Origin: Bugula neritina
Taxonomy: Eukaryota > Bryozoa > Gymnolaemata > Cheilostomatida > Bugulidae
Reading direction: 5' to 3'
Assembly: GCA_964035545.1 (NCBI GenBank)
Contig: OZ037772.1
Location: forward strand, 310,001 to 374,000
DNA length: 64,000 bases
In this document: positions 61,801-64,000 of the stretch, in pieces
Layout: each line of letters opens with the position of its first letter
Position numbering within the stretch: the stretch's first letter is position 1
The notes under the pieces: generated by a model
Database searches by the model: none
The model's input: only the letters and a program-made list of their open reading frames with translations
Told to the model about the DNA's origin: nothing
Made by a program: the position numbers and the translations under genes

Positions 61801-63718
61801 TATTTCTGTAGGAAGAAACTGAGAAATGTTACAAGAAACTGTTATTTATTATTTTATTATTAAAGTGAGTTATGTAACAGTAAAAGAGGAAGTAAGTTTG
61901 TCAGCATTAAGGTTTGTGTGAGACAGAAGTGGATAGTGCAGGAGTTGATATTCTCACTGTTATGTTGAATATTTAGTATATTTCATCCTTCAAGTGTCTG
62001 TTTCCTTGATAAGATGGTATAGGCATAGCTTTAACTCAGTGGTGTCCCACCTTCTTCATACCATTCCCCTTTTTATAAATGTTTTCTATTAAGTTTCCCC
62101 CCTTTTGAGAAACACTGTAACTTATATTCATAAAGAAAATCAGGGTACAGATTTTTTCCAGAAAAGGCCAGTGTGTTTGACATGGACCAGTGTCTGCCAC
62201 AGCTTCAGTTTAGCTTTGAAAGCATTGATGCTGGTATCAAAAGCAGTGAGTTGATGATTATACTCATTCATTTTAGGTTCAGAGTTTATAGTACAGCAAA
62301 TATATCTACTAGGTATTCAGGAAATATTTTATGGAGATCAGTTTGACTGGCTGCAACAAATTCCTGTTAGTTTTTGCTTTCAAGAAACTTTTTAACCTCC
62401 ATTCGTAGTAGGAAGGGTAGCAGCTAGAGTAGAAAAGGAAAAGGCACTTTGTGTTTGACATGGACCAGTGTCTGCCACAACTTGAGTTTAGTTATAGTTA
62501 TACATATACATGTAACCTGGAAAACAAGGCAAGAGCTCAAAGAAATGAAACCCCTGAAAAGCCCAAATTCCCTGCAAGGGGAATTCCCCCCCCCAAGGTT
62601 GGGAGCCACTGCTGTGATTAATGAGCTAACCTGTGAAATATTTCTAGTCCAACCAACTGTCTAGTTATCACATAGTATGTGTATAGTGATACATCATCAA
62701 CCTGTAGTTAGAAGTATAGTAGGTGCAGAATAAGTACAATATCATATCTTTTATGGATCGTGTGATTTTATGTATACAGAGGAGACAGTAGCATCCCATG
62801 ACTTGGCATCTTTGAGTGATTTGTCTTGTGAGTTACGAGAAAGTCTGACTGGTGGAATAGAGACTCTGTCTGAGAAAGTTGCAGAGTTGAATGACATCTC
62901 AAAGGATGCCTGGAAAGAACTGAGTAAAATAGAAGATGAAGTGAAGAAGATGGTTGCCAGAGTAAACTCTGTAGCTGACGCTCAGGTATGCTGACATGAT
63001 GATGTCATCTAATGTATTTCTGTTTGTCTGAAATTAGGTTTTGCATGTGGTCTTTGAGTTGTAAATAGAAATGAATTCCATTTGCCACTAGAATTAACTG
63101 GCCATTAAAGCTTTATCATTCTGTGTACAAGTAGCAGTAGTCATTCATCACATGTTACTCAGTGCAGAGGAACCTGTCAATACAGATGACTCACTCATCC
63201 TTCTGCAACTGTCAATCACTCACACACAGAGAGGTTGGCTGTGTGAGTGATTGACAGGTGTCAGGAGGAGGAGACTAGTCACGTGATGTACTAGCTCTCT
63301 GCTGTGTATAGAGTGTCACGTGACTGAGTCATTGTCCACTCAGTGGGTGATCTGTTATTTTCATTTCAAGTGTAGAGGTTGTGAGGTGCAGATGTGGTTA
63401 CGCTGTGTTACTATTTATTAGATAGAAAAGATTAGAAAGAGAGCTACAAACCTGAGGCTAGAAATATATGGATATTTGAAGAGCTGCACACAGAAAGTGG
63501 ATAATTATAGAATAGAGCTGGCCTTGAGTAAGACAATGGGCAGACAGTCTCTGCTGGACACAGTGCAACATGCAGTTGATAAGTTCAATGATGCAGGGAT
63601 TGTGAGAGACTACAAAGAGATGAGTGAGAAGATGGAAAAGGCTACAGATATTGGTGTAATAGAGAAGTGTGTACTTCCAGACAGCATCTTGGTGCCAACA
63701 TGTAGGTGGAGTCTATAA
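58806..63718 (+). CDS. TRIM-type RING/B-box/coiled-coil protein
   Basis: Coding exons: 58829-59010 (ATG at 58829 in AACCAAGATGG context; exon from 58806), 61215-61395, 61593-61782, 62780-62985 and 63422-63718. All junctions are phase-consistent and open. Domains: RING finger C3HC4 in exon 1 (CGYCSQYFNKLEDPRTLPC, then LHVYCMRCL, RCAYC); B-box 1-like CDVCKGGTQAAVFCLESQKK in exon 2; B-box 2 (CEHHKQEQLTEVCSKCHQIF, CMRCD) in exon 3; and a long coiled coil in exons 4-5 (ETLSEKVAELNDISKDAW). TRIM proteins are usually E3 ubiquitin ligases that oligomerise through the coiled coil. As read, the frame ends at TAA 63716-63718, giving about 351 residues without a C-terminal substrate domain; a donor-like ACAT/GTAGGT at 63702 could instead continue the gene beyond the window. 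This is the only gene here with no damage seen. Confidence 0.85.
59311..59814 (-). mobile_element. hAT-like MITE, copy A
   Basis: The right edge is GGTTGGGAACCACTG, the complement of CAGTGGTTCCCAACC, a terminal sequence common in animal hAT elements. The left edge CCAACCTTTTTCATGTCATC is its decayed partner. It shares its right 60 bp (AAGCCCAAATTCCCT) with 62037-62611. Located in the first TRIM-gene intron after the RING exon. No transposase. Confidence 0.75.
59815..61214. other. intron of TRIM-like gene
   Basis: Nothing supported beyond short simple repeats (ATATATAC runs near 60560-60620, a GTGTGTGTGTG run at 61130). Confidence 0.5.
62037..62611 (+). mobile_element. hAT-like MITE, copy B
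   Basis: Begins CAGTGGTGTCCCACCTTCTT and ends AAGGTTGGGAGCCACTG, giving roughly 16-bp imperfect TIRs of the CAGTGGTTCCCAACC type. Contains an internal duplication (GTGTTTGACATGGACCAGTG at 62171 and 62451). Located in the TRIM-gene intron between the B-box 2 and coiled-coil exons. Confidence 0.8.
63209..63257. repeat. 19-bp inverted repeat (hairpin)
   Basis: Arms CTGTCAATCACTCACACA(CAG) and CTGTGTGAGTGATTGACAG separated by AGAGGTTGG. Lies in the last TRIM-gene intron, close to two CACGTGA words (63280, 63318). Confidence 0.9.
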
Positions 63719-64000
63719 ATAGTAACACTAACTATAAATAACTTTCTGCTTGTAATTAGTTGAGTTGTTTTCACTGAATATTTTAATAGTAGAATAAGTA
63801 GATAGAGTTTATTTATTAGAGAATTGAGTTTTATTCTACTCTCACATTATGAGACATTTCTGCAGTGTTTCAGAGTTTATGATGTATAAGTGAGCTGCTA
63901 AACTGTGTTATGCTGACTACCTGCTGTCAGTATTAACAAGATATTCTCACTTAGACCTGTGCATCACGTAGCAACTTGTAGTAACTACAGACTGCTTGTA

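Overview
The window is AT-rich animal nuclear DNA. Genes are split into short exons with GT/AG introns. They include a fibrillar collagen, alpha-tubulin acetyltransferase, cytosolic-type valyl-tRNA synthetase, a TRIM-type RING/B-box protein and a DUF4806-like protein. Tandem repeats, MITEs, tRNA-derived SINEs, a LINE remnant and a Gypsy-type retrotransposon fill most of the rest. WAP-like Cys-rich exons ahead of a fibrillar collagen, together with DUF4806-type proteins, suggest a non-bilaterian animal such as a sponge or cnidarian. This is inference; no species marker was seen.

Layout. 0.3-7.1 kb (-): a multi-exon valyl-tRNA synthetase copy with retained introns, three in-frame stops and one exon not found. 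7.2-12.6 kb: a LINE remnant, low-complexity DNA and a 1.7-kb satellite. 12.6-18.7 kb (+): a fibrillar collagen copy running from Cys-rich N-terminal exons through Gly-X-Y exons to the COLFI domain, with a stop, glycine substitutions, a GC donor and a terminal frameshift. 20.9-24.6 kb (-): coiled-coil exons of an unassigned gene, also broken. 25.0-26.4 kb (+): unassigned exons with three stops. 28-34 kb: MITEs, a DUF4806-like gene and broken Gypsy gag pieces, one of which holds an orphan zinc-finger fragment. 34.6-42 kb: mostly gene-empty, with a TTAA-flanked MITE and a long TA tract. 42-47.3 kb: two small exon candidates, an unassigned broken minus-strand gene and a broken alpha-tubulin acetyltransferase copy with SINEs between its exons. 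48.5-53.9 kb: a 5' LTR plus gag-pol of a decayed Gypsy element, with a 741-bp TIR element inserted in pol. 54-58.8 kb: repeats. 58.8-63.7 kb (+): an open five-exon RING/B-box/coiled-coil gene with two hAT-like MITEs in its introns.

The main overall observation is that at least six unrelated, intron-containing genes carry premature stops or frameshifts. Most of the stops are one transition away from Gln, Arg or Trp codons. The TRIM-like gene at the right end is open in every exon. A decayed duplicated or non-recombining segment would explain this, and damaged or error-rich sequence would also explain it. No functional multi-gene pathway is evident in the window.
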